Below are positions 28,798-36,575 of a stretch of 64,000 nt of DNA, piece after piece. The notes under the pieces are model-generated. The model made no database searches and had not been told where the DNA came from. It saw only the letters and a program-made list of their open reading frames with translations. Source of the DNA: JAWWPG01 sp963820035 (GTDB lineage: Bacteria > Actinomycetota > Actinomycetes > Propionibacteriales > Nocardioidaceae); contig CAWFYK010000007.1 in NCBI GenBank assembly GCA_963820035.1, positions 1 to 64,000 on the forward strand, in the 5' to 3' direction. A program made the translations under genes and the position numbers. Numbering within the stretch: the stretch's first letter is position 1; each line of letters opens with the position of its first letter.

Positions 28798-29040
28798 TCA
28801 GCGGCCAAACGCTGGGTGGCGCTCGGCGTCGGCCTGCTCCATCCGGGCCAGCCACGCGTCGATCTCGCTGACCCGGAATCGCAGCTCGCGGCCGACCCGG
28901 AAGCCGCGGGGTCCACGGCCCTGGCTACGCAGGTCGTAGATGGTCTGCGCGCTGACAGACAGCCGGGCGGCCAGCTCCGAGAGGGTGAGCGCAGGCTCGA
29001 GCGGGTCATGGCTCTCGGTTGTGCTCCTCGTACGGGTCAT
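28798..29040 (-). CDS. excisionase/AlpA-type helix-turn-helix protein
   Basis: Intact, 80 residues from ATG 29,040. LTLSELAARLSVSAQTIYDL followed by RSQGRGPRGFRVGRELRFRV is the MerR-like helix-turn-helix and wing of Xis/AlpA proteins (helix_turn_helix_17), and VSEIDAWLARMEQ is its usual end. These direct excision of integrative elements with their integrase, which follows one base after the stop. A longer start is possible in the same frame up to 29,160. Being intact next to a dead integrase suggests recent decay. Confidence 0.85.
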   Translation of the reverse strand: MTRTRSTTESHDPLEPALTLSELAARLSVSAQTIYDLRSQGRGPRGFRVGRELRFRVSEIDAWLARMEQADAERHPAFGR

Positions 29041-29208
29041 CCTGGTGTCCATGCCGAGCAGGTGTCCAAGCCACTCCGCGGGGCGCCGAGAGCGACCGAG
29101 AAGCGGCGCAGAAGCGGCGAGGCCGACGTCCAAAGTGCTGAGTAAATGCTGAGTTTGCATCCGAACTCCTGGGTAAGGACTTCGGGTTAGGCGCCTGACC
29201 TGGACGTT

Positions 29209-29284
29209 TGGTGGAGCTGAGGGGACTCGAACCCCTGACCCCCTCGTTGCGAACGAGGTGCGCTACCAGCTGCGCTACAGCCCC
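29209..29284 (-). tRNA. tRNA-Ala(CGC)
   Basis: 76-nt cloverleaf on the minus strand. Acceptor GGGGCTG pairs with CAGCTCC including the G3-U70 wobble that defines alanine. The anticodon loop is TTCGCAA, anticodon CGC, on stem CCTCG/CGAGG. T-arm AGGGG-TTCGAGT-CCCCT is standard and the CCA end is encoded (29,209-29,211). The integrase and excisionase lie beyond its 3' end, so it is the likely attachment site of the island. Confidence 0.97.
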
Positions 29285-29405
29285 GGGATCTGCCGTCGGA
29301 GGTCGGCGGCAGGCGTGGAAACCGAGGGCAAACTCTAGCATCCGCCAGCAGTCGGCCCGAACTCGCGAGGGCGGGCGGACCGCAGCAACGGACCACCAGT
29401 GGCGC

Positions 29406-30224
29406 TCAGCCGTTGACGACGCGGGGCACCTCGTCGACCGGGTCGTCGTGGTCGTCCGCAGGCTGCTCAGCCCGGCCCGATGACCAGACGCCGGGCTCGT
29501 TGAGGGCGATGGTGCGCAGCGTTCGCCGCGCAACCGGTGCATCGACGTACGTCGGCAGCGTGACGGGAAGCGGGTCCCAGAGCGACCCGGCCGGCGATGA
29601 CATCGACATGGCGACGCGCTCACTGGTCACCTTCGCGGCGGCCGCTTCGCACTGGGCGGCGGTGAGACTGATGGTGGGCTCCTCGTCGTCCATCCCGACG
29701 GCGAGAACGCCCGCAGATGTCTCTTCCGTCAACGGAGAGTCAGCAGCGCGTGAGACATCGGCGCCTTCGTCCTCCATCTCGTCGACCTCGACCCAGTGGC
29801 CCAGCTGCATTCGCCGCACGGAGCGTCGTGCGATGACAAGGAAACCCACGACCATCAACAACGGGACGACGACCGATACGCCAGGTACGACGCCGACGAG
29901 CCCGGCCAGTCCGACGGCCACGACCAAGCCGATGAGCAGGCTCAGCACTCGGCGACGCCGAGCGGCTGCCGCACGCCCCGCCGCTCGGTTGGGCTGTGCC
30001 GGGGCAAAGACCTTCTGGGGTTGGGGACGCTCGGCTTTCGCTCGAGGGGTCGCCGACGATGCGCTCTGCTCATCTGCCGGCCTGCGGGTGAGCACCCGCA
30101 TCGCGGACGAGAACCGCTCGACGGAACGTCGACGGTGCGCCTCGTCGTGACGTCGCAGTGCCAGGGGGACGAGGTAGGCAGCCCACACCAGGACGATGGC
30201 GCCATAGATCACTCCGGTCAACAC
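29406..30224 (-). CDS. glpR: GlpR-like divisome membrane receptor
   Basis: 272 residues, start GTG 30,224. One N-terminal membrane span (TGVIYGAIVLVWAAYLVPLA) is followed by a cytosolic Arg- and Pro-rich linker, a hairpin of two spans (VLSLLIGLVVAVGLAGLVG and VVVPLLMVVGFLVIARRS), then an acidic C-terminal tail. This layout and the linkage to moeA and rimJ match Rv0996 of M. tuberculosis and GlpR of Corynebacterium, where GlpR is the membrane receptor of the gephyrin-like protein Glp (a MoeA homologue) in cell division. Function here is inferred from synteny and topology; sequence identity could not be computed. Confidence 0.68.
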   Translation of the reverse strand: MLTGVIYGAIVLVWAAYLVPLALRRHDEAHRRRSVERFSSAMRVLTRRPADEQSASSATPRAKAERPQPQKVFAPAQPNRAAGRAAAARRRRVLSLLIGLVVAVGLAGLVGVVPGVSVVVPLLMVVGFLVIARRSVRRMQLGHWVEVDEMEDEGADVSRAADSPLTEETSAGVLAVGMDDEEPTISLTAAQCEAAAAKVTSERVAMSMSSPAGSLWDPLPVTLPTYVDAPVARRTLRTIALNEPGVWSSGRAEQPADDHDDPVDEVPRVVNG

Positions 30225-30346
30225 AGGTATGACGTTATTGCCGCGCCCGACCCCAGCAGCGCAGCCGCGTCGGTGTGTCGCCTGAGAAAGCAGTGAAAGT
30301 TGAGAAACCTGTGGCAGTTGGGGTTTAGCAGTCCTTGGAGGGAGCC

Positions 30347-30904
30347 TCAGGCTTGTTGAGACGAGACCCGCGACAGCAACCCCTGCGGCACATCCTCGGC
30401 AGTGATGGCGAAGAGCAGGTGGTCGCGCCACTGCCCGTTGATGTGCAGATAACGGGGGGCGGTGCCGACCAGCACGAAGCCGAGCTTCTCGACGACCCGC
30501 AGGCTCGCCTTGTTCTCCGGGCGTATCGCGATCTCGATCCGGTGCAGCCCGACGACCTGGAGGCAGTGGTCGCAGGCGAGCGCCACAGCAATCGGCATGA
30601 TTCCCTTGCCTGCATGGGCTTCGTCGATCCAATAGCCCACCTGTGCCCAGCGAGCCGAGCCCCAGGTGATGCCTGTGAAGGTGACCTGGCCGACCATCTC
30701 GTCACGGTAGGTCAGAGCGAACGGAAGCGACCGGCCCTGCCGACCTTGGCGAATCAGGTCGCGCGTCATCGACCGGTAGCTCGCGCTCACTCCCCCGGCG
30801 AGCGGCGGCTGGGTGGCTTCCCACTCCGAGAGCCAGGCCAAGTTGGCACGCCTCATCTCCGCCCACCGGCCCGCGTCTCGTCTGGCCAGCGGACGTAGCC
30901 CCAC
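30347..30904 (-). CDS. rimJ: RimJ-type GNAT N-acetyltransferase
   Basis: About 185 residues. VGLRPLARRDAGRWAEMRRA and NLAWLSEWEATQPPLAG are the N-terminus of actinobacterial RimJ proteins; the acetyl-CoA fold has QVGYWIDEAHAGKGIMPIAV and ENKASLRVVEKLGFVLVGTA. It would acetylate protein N-termini. GTG at 30,904 is used as start, but the reading continues upstream (TRGWPVQLSAGP) as in relatives, and a CTG start before it is possible. It lies 36 bases after mogA, in the same order as in mycobacteria. Confidence 0.85.
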   Translation of the reverse strand: MGLRPLARRDAGRWAEMRRANLAWLSEWEATQPPLAGGVSASYRSMTRDLIRQGRQGRSLPFALTYRDEMVGQVTFTGITWGSARWAQVGYWIDEAHAGKGIMPIAVALACDHCLQVVGLHRIEIAIRPENKASLRVVEKLGFVLVGTAPRYLHINGQWRDHLLFAITAEDVPQGLLSRVSSQQA

Positions 30905-30939
30905 CGGGCCGGCACTCAGCTGGACCGGCCAGCCGCGCG

Positions 30940-31449
30940 TCAGGGCCCGGCTCCCTCGTCGGGGCGCGGGTGGTCACCCCCGCGCACCTGTTCGAGAGCG
31001 TGGTCGAGAATCGGCGTCAGCACGGCAAGCCCGTCCTTGACACCTCCCACGGATCCCGGCAGGTTGACGATCAACGTCTTACCGGCAAGGCCGGCCACGC
31101 CGCGAGACAACGCAGCCGTCGCGATCCCCTTGCCGACGCCATAGGCCCGGATCGCCTCGGCGATGCCGGACACCTCCTTCGTGATGACGGCCCTCGTCAT
31201 CTCCGGGGTCTCGTCGGTGGGGGTGATCCCGGTGCCGCCGCTCGTCACCACCAGGTCGAGACCGCGGTCCACGGCCGCTTCAAGAGCAGCCCGGACCGGC
31301 CCGCCATCGGGCACCACCTGGGCGGTGACCGCACCGAAGCCCAACTCCTCAAGGGCTCCGACAATCCTCGGCCCCGTCGTGTCCTGGTAGACGCCGGCGG
31401 CCGCGCGGTTGGAGACCGACAGGACGAGCGCTGTGCGCTCACTCAGCAC
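30940..31449 (-). CDS. mog: MogA/MoaB-type molybdopterin adenylyltransferase
   Basis: 169 residues from GTG 31,449, overlapping the moaC stop. ALVLSVSNRAAAGVYQDTTG starts the MoCF_biosynth fold; VVTSGGTGITPTDETPEMTR holds the conserved GGTGxxPxDxT substrate loop, and GKTLIVNLPGSVGGVKDGLA the NLPGSxxxV loop. It adenylates molybdopterin before metal insertion by MoeA. Upstream moaC and moeA overlap each other, so the four genes moeA-moaC-mog-rimJ are one operon. Confidence 0.9.
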   Translation of the reverse strand: MLSERTALVLSVSNRAAAGVYQDTTGPRIVGALEELGFGAVTAQVVPDGGPVRAALEAAVDRGLDLVVTSGGTGITPTDETPEMTRAVITKEVSGIAEAIRAYGVGKGIATAALSRGVAGLAGKTLIVNLPGSVGGVKDGLAVLTPILDHALEQVRGGDHPRPDEGAGP

Positions 31450-31975
31450 GGTCGGCCTCGTCCCGCACCCACGTGCCGCTGCGCCCACCGGACTTCCGGA
31501 GGACGCGCACATCGGAGATGACCGCGCCCCGGTCGACCGCCTTCACCATGTCGACAAGGGTGAGACCGGCAACGGCCACCGCCGTGAGCGCCTCCATCTC
31601 GACACCCGTCCGGTCGGTGGTGCGGACGGACGCGATGATCTCGACCGACTCATCGGTCACCGTGAGCTCGACCGTGACCCCGGCGACGGCGATCGGATGG
31701 CACAGCGGCACCAGGTCCGGCGTACGTTTCGCCGCCATGATCCCGGCCAGCCGCGCCACAGCAAGCGCATCGCCCTTCGGCAGCCCCTCCCCGCGCAGCA
31801 GCTCGATGACCCGTTCGCTCACCAGCACCCGGCCAGCGGCGACCGACTCCCGCGCTGAGACGACCTTGTCGGAGACGTCGACCATCCGGGCTGCACCCGT
31901 CTCGTCCACGTGGGTGAGCGTCGCCTGGCCGACGGCGTCGTCTGCGGGCGGGCTCGTCGTACGCGCGTCGGTCAT
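31439..31975 (-). CDS. moaC: cyclic pyranopterin monophosphate synthase MoaC
   Basis: 178 residues. THVDETGAARMVDVSDKVVS is the conserved start and PDLVPLCHPIAVAGVTVELT holds the LCHP catalytic His region. AVAVAGLTLVDMVKAVDRGA and ISDVRVLRKSGGRSGTW are the typical C-terminal motifs, with the active-site Lys and Asp. It converts the GTP-derived cyclic intermediate to cPMP, the precursor Z of molybdenum cofactor. ATG overlaps the moeA TGA by one base. Confidence 0.95.
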   Translation of the reverse strand: MTDARTTSPPADDAVGQATLTHVDETGAARMVDVSDKVVSARESVAAGRVLVSERVIELLRGEGLPKGDALAVARLAGIMAAKRTPDLVPLCHPIAVAGVTVELTVTDESVEIIASVRTTDRTGVEMEALTAVAVAGLTLVDMVKAVDRGAVISDVRVLRKSGGRSGTWVRDEADRAE

Positions 31976-33195
31976 CAGAAGCTGCGGTCGAGCACCAGCG
32001 TGTCGACCATGCTGCCTTCCTCGATCTGGGTGGTGGTCTCGGGGATGACGATCAGGCAGTTCGCCTTGGACAACCCGCCGATCAGATGGCTGCCATGACC
32101 GCCCACGGGGGTGACGACCGCCCCGCGACCCGTGACGTCGAAACGCCCCCGGACGAACTGCCGCCGGCCGTTCGGGGAGCTGATGGCTCCCTGACACGCC
32201 GCTCGTACGACGGGCCGCCGGTAGGGCAGCTTGCCCATCATCCGCCGCAGCGCCGGCAGCACGAAGACCTCGAAGGAGACGTAGGACGACACCGGGTTGC
32301 CCGGCAGGGTGAAGATCGGGGTGTCGTCCTCACCGACGGTGCCGAAACCCTGGGGCTTGCCGGGCTGCATGGCCACCTCGTCGAACTGCACCGTGCCGAG
32401 CCGGCTCAGCACCTCCTTCACCACGTCGTACTCCCCCTTGCTCACCCCGCCGCTCGTGACCACCAGATCGGCCCGGACGAGCTGGTCGGAGAGCGTGGCC
32501 GTCAGCTCATGCGGGTCGTCCGTGACGATGCCCACTCGGTAGGCGATCGCGTCGGCCGAGCGAGCCTGTGCCGCCAGCATGAACGAGTTCGCGTCGAAGA
32601 CCGAGTCGGAGCCGAGCCGCGAGCCCGGCTCGCGGAGCTCGCTCCCGGTCGAGATCACCACGACCCTCGGCCGCGGACGGGCCCGGACCCGCGACTGCCC
32701 GGTCGCCGCCAGAATCGCAACCTGACGGGGCCCGAGCACGTCACCCTCCTCGAGCAGCAGGTCACCAGCCGTGATGTCGTCGCCTCGCGGGCGGACGTGC
32801 TGCCGAGGCTCCGGCGCCTGGGTGACCCGGACACCGGCCCGGCCGCCGTCGGTCCACTCGATCGGGACCACCACGTCGGCACCGGCAGGCATCGGAGCGC
32901 CCGTCATGATCTTGACGGCCTGGCCGGGCGAGAGGGCATAGGCCCTCGCCTGGCCGGCGGCCGACTCCCCGACCACCGGTAGCTGGACCGGGGTGTCCTC
33001 GGAGGCGCTTTGGACGTCCGCATAGCGGCACGCGTAGCCATCCATCGCGGAGTTGTCGAAGCTCGGCAGGTCGATGTCGGCCGTGACGTCGGTGCAGATC
33101 GGCAACCCCAGTGCCTCGAGGAGGGGCTGCTCGTAGGGCGGCAGCGGGTTCACCACCTCGAGGATCGCGTTGAGGTGCTCGTCCACGCTGCGCAT
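31975..33195 (-). CDS. moeA: MoeA molybdotransferase / gephyrin-like Glp
   Basis: 406 residues from ATG 33,195 (RSVDEHLNAILEV); a GTG 45 bases upstream is an alternative. Domains: N-terminal MoeA-N with DLPSFDNSAMDGYACRYADV, ALSPGQAVKIMTGAPMPAGA, the MPT-binding domain with VVVISTGSELREPGSRLG, DLVVTSGGVSKGEYDVVKEV, AMQPGKPQGFGTVG and IFTLPGNPVSSYVSFEVFVL, then the beta-barrel MoeA-C. It inserts molybdate into molybdopterin. With rimJ and a GlpR-like membrane gene downstream it also fits the gephyrin-like Glp that works with GlpR at the actinobacterial division site. Which role dominates cannot be read here. Confidence 0.9.
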   Translation of the reverse strand: MRSVDEHLNAILEVVNPLPPYEQPLLEALGLPICTDVTADIDLPSFDNSAMDGYACRYADVQSASEDTPVQLPVVGESAAGQARAYALSPGQAVKIMTGAPMPAGADVVVPIEWTDGGRAGVRVTQAPEPRQHVRPRGDDITAGDLLLEEGDVLGPRQVAILAATGQSRVRARPRPRVVVISTGSELREPGSRLGSDSVFDANSFMLAAQARSADAIAYRVGIVTDDPHELTATLSDQLVRADLVVTSGGVSKGEYDVVKEVLSRLGTVQFDEVAMQPGKPQGFGTVGEDDTPIFTLPGNPVSSYVSFEVFVLPALRRMMGKLPYRRPVVRAACQGAISSPNGRRQFVRGRFDVTGRGAVVTPVGGHGSHLIGGLSKANCLIVIPETTTQIEEGSMVDTLVLDRSF

Positions 33196-33276
33196 CTGCC
33201 GCCCACTCTCGTGTCGGGGAACCGGGTCAGGCGCTCTCAACCCTAATCGAGCCTAATGGAGCCGGTCGCCCCGACG

Positions 33277-33401
33277 ACCATCCGAGACTTCCGACACGAC
33301 CATCCGGGACTTTCGGCACCACCATCCGAGAGTTTCGGCACCACCATCCGAGAGTTTCGGCACCACCATCCGAGAGTTTCGGTACGACGATCCGAGCTCG
33401 G
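33277..33401. repeat. 22-bp tandem repeat, five copies plus a partial
   Basis: Units start at 33,277, 33,299, 33,321, 33,343 and 33,365, and a degenerate partial at 33,387. Units 3 and 4 are identical, ACCATCCGAGAGTTTCGGC then ACC; outer copies drift. Each unit holds a small inverted repeat CCGA-GAGTT-TCGG. The period is not a multiple of three, so it is not coding. It lies 5' of moeA, in a 469-base gap (33,196-33,664) that has no gene. Confidence 0.9.
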
Positions 33402-33535
33402 AGTCATCGCACCTAGCCAGGTGCGTGGTCACCACGGTCTGTCTGCGTGCGTTGACGTCGGGCGAAAGCGCAGTCACGCGGCGGCTTTGGAGCCCCGTGC
33501 GTTCACCTGGCGGCTCGCCTCTGGGTTGGCGAACG

Positions 33536-33608
33536 GATCCACGCATGTGCGTGGAAGTTGCGGTCAGATCGCGACTTCGGCCGCAATATCAACGCACGTG
33601 CGTGGATG
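33536..33608. repeat. 73-bp imperfect palindrome
   Basis: Outer arms GATCCACGCA and TGCGTGGATG, each carrying a short palindrome (ACGCATGTGCGT at 33,541 and ACGCACGTGCGT at 33,592), with inner arms TTGCGG (33,558) and CCGCAA (33,581). It looks like a repetitive extragenic palindrome or a cruciform-forming site, between the tandem array and the galU-like gene end. Confidence 0.7.
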
Positions 33609-33664
33609 TGTTCACCGGTAGGCAGATCCCAGACCCTTCGGTACGGCGGCCGGTCACCTTCAGG

Positions 33665-35053
33665 TCAGCCCAACACCGTGCCGCTGGCGATCTTGCCGGG
33701 CGACCCCTCGGCCGAGACTGACACCGCTCCCCGGACGACCACGTCGCCGCCGAACGTCCAGTCCCCGGCAACCCGCAACGACTCCGCATCGACGAGAGAC
33801 GGCGGGCCGCCAGGGAAGCGGCCGTCGAAGTCCGCCAGCACCTTGTAATAGTCAGTGTCGAGGTCCACGAACGGCGCCTCGGAACGGCCGGCCACCAGGC
33901 GCAGGCCTCCATCGTCGTCACTGAGCTCATAGGCGTCCGACCGCATGGCCAGCAGGTCGTTCGTGGACTTGACCGGCAGGAAGCGCCCGCGGTCGACCTC
34001 CAGGGCTTGCGACCCCTCGAAGACCTCCACAGCGGCGCCCATCGCGGTCTCGATCTGGATCACCTTCGGTGCGGCCTTGTCCGCCGGGTCGACGGTCTTC
34101 ACGTTGCGCATCATCGCGAGGCCGAGCACCCCGTCGTTCGCTCGGAGCACGGCGTCGAGAGCCCGCAGGTCGATCCAGAGGTTGTTGGTGTTGAAGAAGC
34201 GGTGCCGGGTCAGGTCGGCGAAAGCGTCCTCGTCCTCCGGGGCGGTCTGCGCCGAGTCGCGCAGGATGAGCTGGTCGTCGCTGATCCGGACCGCCAGATG
34301 GCCGCCCTTGCGGTCTGCCTGGGTACGCCGGCACACCTCGCAGGCGAAGGGCGCACCGGAGCCGGCGAACCACCCGGCGACGCGTGCGTCGACCGTGGCG
34401 CCCAGGTTGTCCGCGTTGGAGACGAAGGCGTAGCGCAGGCCGGCGTCGAGCAGCTGGTCCAGCAGCCCGGATGCCTGGAGCGCCGTGTAGAGGTCACCGT
34501 GGCCCGGCGGGCACCACTCGAGGGAGGGATCGGCGGGCCACTCGACCGGCGTCAGCTCATCGACCAGCAGCTTCGGCTCCCGGTTCTGCAGCAGGTCGAG
34601 AGGCAGGCCGTCGACAGGCAGGTCGTCGTAGCGGTCGAGCGCCGCGAGGGTGTCGTCGCGGGTGCGGAACGAGTCCAGGAAGACCAGCGGGAGCCTGGCC
34701 CCCGAGGTGGATCGCGCCGACTGGAGCTGCCGGACGATGACGTCGAGGAACGTCAGCCCCTCCCGGACCGGCAACAGCGACTTCGCGCGGTCCATCCCCA
34801 TGCCTGTGCCGAGGCCGCCGTTGAGCTTGATGACCACGGTGCCGTCGAGGGCATCCCGCGCCACGTTGTCCGGGATCTCGAGGTCGGCCAGCGCCGGAGG
34901 CGACTCGAGCGGCCGGATGTCGCTCTCCGCGACGATGCCGGTCGCACCGGTCTCCAGCTGTTTGTAGTAGTGGGCGAAGACCGCGATCGCGGTCTGGTGG
35001 ACGCCTCCGCTCTCCATCTTGGCGATGGCGGCTTGTAACCCCTCGGCGCTCAT
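33665..35053 (-). CDS. UTP-glucose-1-phosphate uridylyltransferase (UDPGP type)
   Basis: 462 residues, eukaryote-like UGP2 class rather than bacterial GalU. TVVIKLNGGLGTGMGMDRAK is the UTP-binding signature with its Lys, then LPLVFLDSFRTRDDTLAALD, SLEWCPPGHGDLYTALQASG and RYAFVSNADNLGATVDARVA. FFNTNNLWIDLRALDAVL and KAAPKVIQIETAMGAAVEVF follow as in the family. Makes UDP-glucose for glycogen, trehalose and cell-wall sugars; the phosphoglucomutase at 42,223 supplies its substrate. Divergent from the 5-formyl-THF ligase gene. Confidence 0.93.
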   Translation of the reverse strand: MSAEGLQAAIAKMESGGVHQTAIAVFAHYYKQLETGATGIVAESDIRPLESPPALADLEIPDNVARDALDGTVVIKLNGGLGTGMGMDRAKSLLPVREGLTFLDVIVRQLQSARSTSGARLPLVFLDSFRTRDDTLAALDRYDDLPVDGLPLDLLQNREPKLLVDELTPVEWPADPSLEWCPPGHGDLYTALQASGLLDQLLDAGLRYAFVSNADNLGATVDARVAGWFAGSGAPFACEVCRRTQADRKGGHLAVRISDDQLILRDSAQTAPEDEDAFADLTRHRFFNTNNLWIDLRALDAVLRANDGVLGLAMMRNVKTVDPADKAAPKVIQIETAMGAAVEVFEGSQALEVDRGRFLPVKSTNDLLAMRSDAYELSDDDGGLRLVAGRSEAPFVDLDTDYYKVLADFDGRFPGGPPSLVDAESLRVAGDWTFGGDVVVRGAVSVSAEGSPGKIASGTVLG

Positions 35054-35059
35054 GCCCGC

Positions 35060-35065
35060 ATCGTA
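35060..35065 (-). promoter_or_regulatory. -10 box TACGAT for the UGP gene
   Basis: TACGAT on the minus strand, six bases before the ATG at 35,053; leaderless spacing. Confidence 0.45.
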
Positions 35066-35132
35066 GGGGACCGGGACGGAGCATGCGTCGCGAGCCCGGA
35101 GCGGGCTCGACGCCAGCTCATCAAGCCGCCGC

Positions 35133-35138
35133 TACAGT
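35133..35138 (+). promoter_or_regulatory. -10 box TACAGT for the cyclo-ligase gene
   Basis: TACAGT ends six bases before GTG 35,145; leaderless spacing, divergent from the UGP promoter 70 bases away. Confidence 0.45.
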
Positions 35139-35144
35139 GAGCGC

Positions 35145-35738
35145 GTGGTTGTCGAGAAAGCCGTCCGACCCGCGAAGCGCCAGCTTCGCATCCGCCTTCT
35201 CGCCAACCGGGCACACCGCGCACAGGCCGAGCGAGACGCCGCCGCGGAGGCCCTCGCGGCGGCGGTGCTGGACCTTCCCGAGGTCGCCTCAGCAACCACG
35301 GTCGCGTGCTACGTCGCGACGAGCGAGGAACCCGGCACGGCGCCGCTGCTTCGCGCCCTTTCTGCCGAACGTCGCACGGTGCTGCTGCCCATCCTTCGCC
35401 CCGACTTCGACCTGGACTGGGCCACCTACCAGCCGGGAGCCCTGCGTGATGCGCGCTTCGGGCTCAGCGAGCCGACCGGCGAGCCGCTCGGACCTGATGC
35501 CCTCAAGGCCGCCTCGGTCGTCATCTGCCCCGGGCTGGCCGCCGACAGCCTCGGCCGTCGCATCGGTCGCGGCGGCGGGTCCTACGACCGGGTGCTCGCG
35601 CGGCTCCCCGCCGGCGGCGCCCTCCGTGTCGTGTTGCTGTACGACGACGAGGTGCTGTCCGGCGTACCCGCCGACGACCACGACGAGCCGATCGACGTCG
35701 TGGTCACCCCGAACCGGACCCTCCGGGTCGGGGCATAG
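35145..35738 (+). CDS. 5-formyltetrahydrofolate cyclo-ligase
   Basis: 197 residues. KAVRPAKRQLRIRLLANRAH starts the family, with TTVACYVATSEEPGTAPLLR, PILRPDFDLDWATYQ and the ATP/folate-site signature GRRIGRGGGSYDRVLARLPA. It converts 5-formyl-THF to 5,10-methenyl-THF, using ATP. Counterpart of Rv0992c in mycobacteria, which is likewise next to the UDP-glucose pyrophosphorylase gene. GTG start supported by the -10 box at 35,133. Confidence 0.9.
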   Translation: MVVEKAVRPAKRQLRIRLLANRAHRAQAERDAAAEALAAAVLDLPEVASATTVACYVATSEEPGTAPLLRALSAERRTVLLPILRPDFDLDWATYQPGALRDARFGLSEPTGEPLGPDALKAASVVICPGLAADSLGRRIGRGGGSYDRVLARLPAGGALRVVLLYDDEVLSGVPADDHDEPIDVVVTPNRTLRVGA

Positions 35739-35791
35739 TGCTCTGCAGGACCGAGCAGCGAGCACGAGACTGCAACTCAGGGAGGTAGCAC

Positions 35792-36525
35792 GTGAGAGCA
35801 CTCCTCACATCGGCCGGCATCAGGAACAGCAGCATCAACAACGCGTTGGTGGACCTGCTGGGCAAACCGATCCATGAGTCCCAAGCCCTGTTCATCCCCA
35901 CCGCCATCTATCCCTTCCCCGGTGGAACCGGTATGGCGTGGCAGGCGATCTGCGGCAAGGCTCGCTCGGCGCTGTGTGGACTGGGCTGGAAGTCGTTGGG
36001 GGTCCTGGAGCTGACGGCGCTGCCGAGCATCGAGGAGGCTGCCTGGATACCGACGGTCCGAGATACCGACGCACTGCTCGTGGGGGGCGGCGATCCCATG
36101 TACCTCGCCAGCTGGATGCGGCGCTCCGGTTTGACCGGGTCCTCCCGACGCTGCGCTCCGAAGCCGTCTATGGAGGAGTCAGCGCTGTGAGCATCGCTGC
36201 CACCTCCACGTTCGCGGAGACCTACCACGCACCGCCCCCCGAGAACGATGGACCGCTGACGTCGGAGGACATCGTCTTCGCCGCACCCGGGGGAGACGTC
36301 GAGCGGGTCCTCGTCACGGGACAGGGAGCGGGACTCGTCGACTTCGCGGTGATCCCGCACCTGGACCACCCGGACCACCCCGACGCTTCCTTGGCCAACG
36401 CAGAGAGGTGGGCGGCACGGATTCCTGCGCCGACGTATGCGATCGACGACGAGACCGCCATCAGGATGGTCGACGGGGTCACCGAGGTCGTCTCCGAGGG
36501 GCACTGGAAGCTGTTTCCGCGCTGA
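35792..36525 (+). pseudogene. peptidase E-like (S51) gene, frameshift and altered nucleophile elbow
   Basis: Starts ALLTSAGIRNSSINNALVDL and runs to DALLVGGGDPMYLASWMRRS; the frame then shifts near 36,130 and the rest continues as DRVLPTLRSEAVYGGVSAVS, FAAPGGDVERVLVTGQGAGL and AIPHLDHPDH-like sequence to EGHWKLFPR. The whole would be about 243 residues, the size of dipeptidase E (aspartyl dipeptidase) relatives. The nucleophile elbow normally reads G-x-S-A-G; here it is GVSAVS, so the Gly after Ser-Ala is Val. Shift plus elbow change argue for a dead gene, though a sequencing error could explain the shift alone. Confidence 0.75.
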
Positions 36526-36575
36526 CAGTGCCGGGGATCCCTGGATGATCATCCACCCGACACCCAGTTTTCCGG

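Noticed and set aside
29406..30632. Extension of the GlpR-like gene to a 408-codon frame
   Set aside because: Residues before the first span are Arg/Pro-rich without similarity to the family; GTG 30,224 gives the expected N-terminal membrane segment.
33277..33401. CRISPR array
   Set aside because: The 22-bp units touch each other with no spacers, and no cas genes are near.
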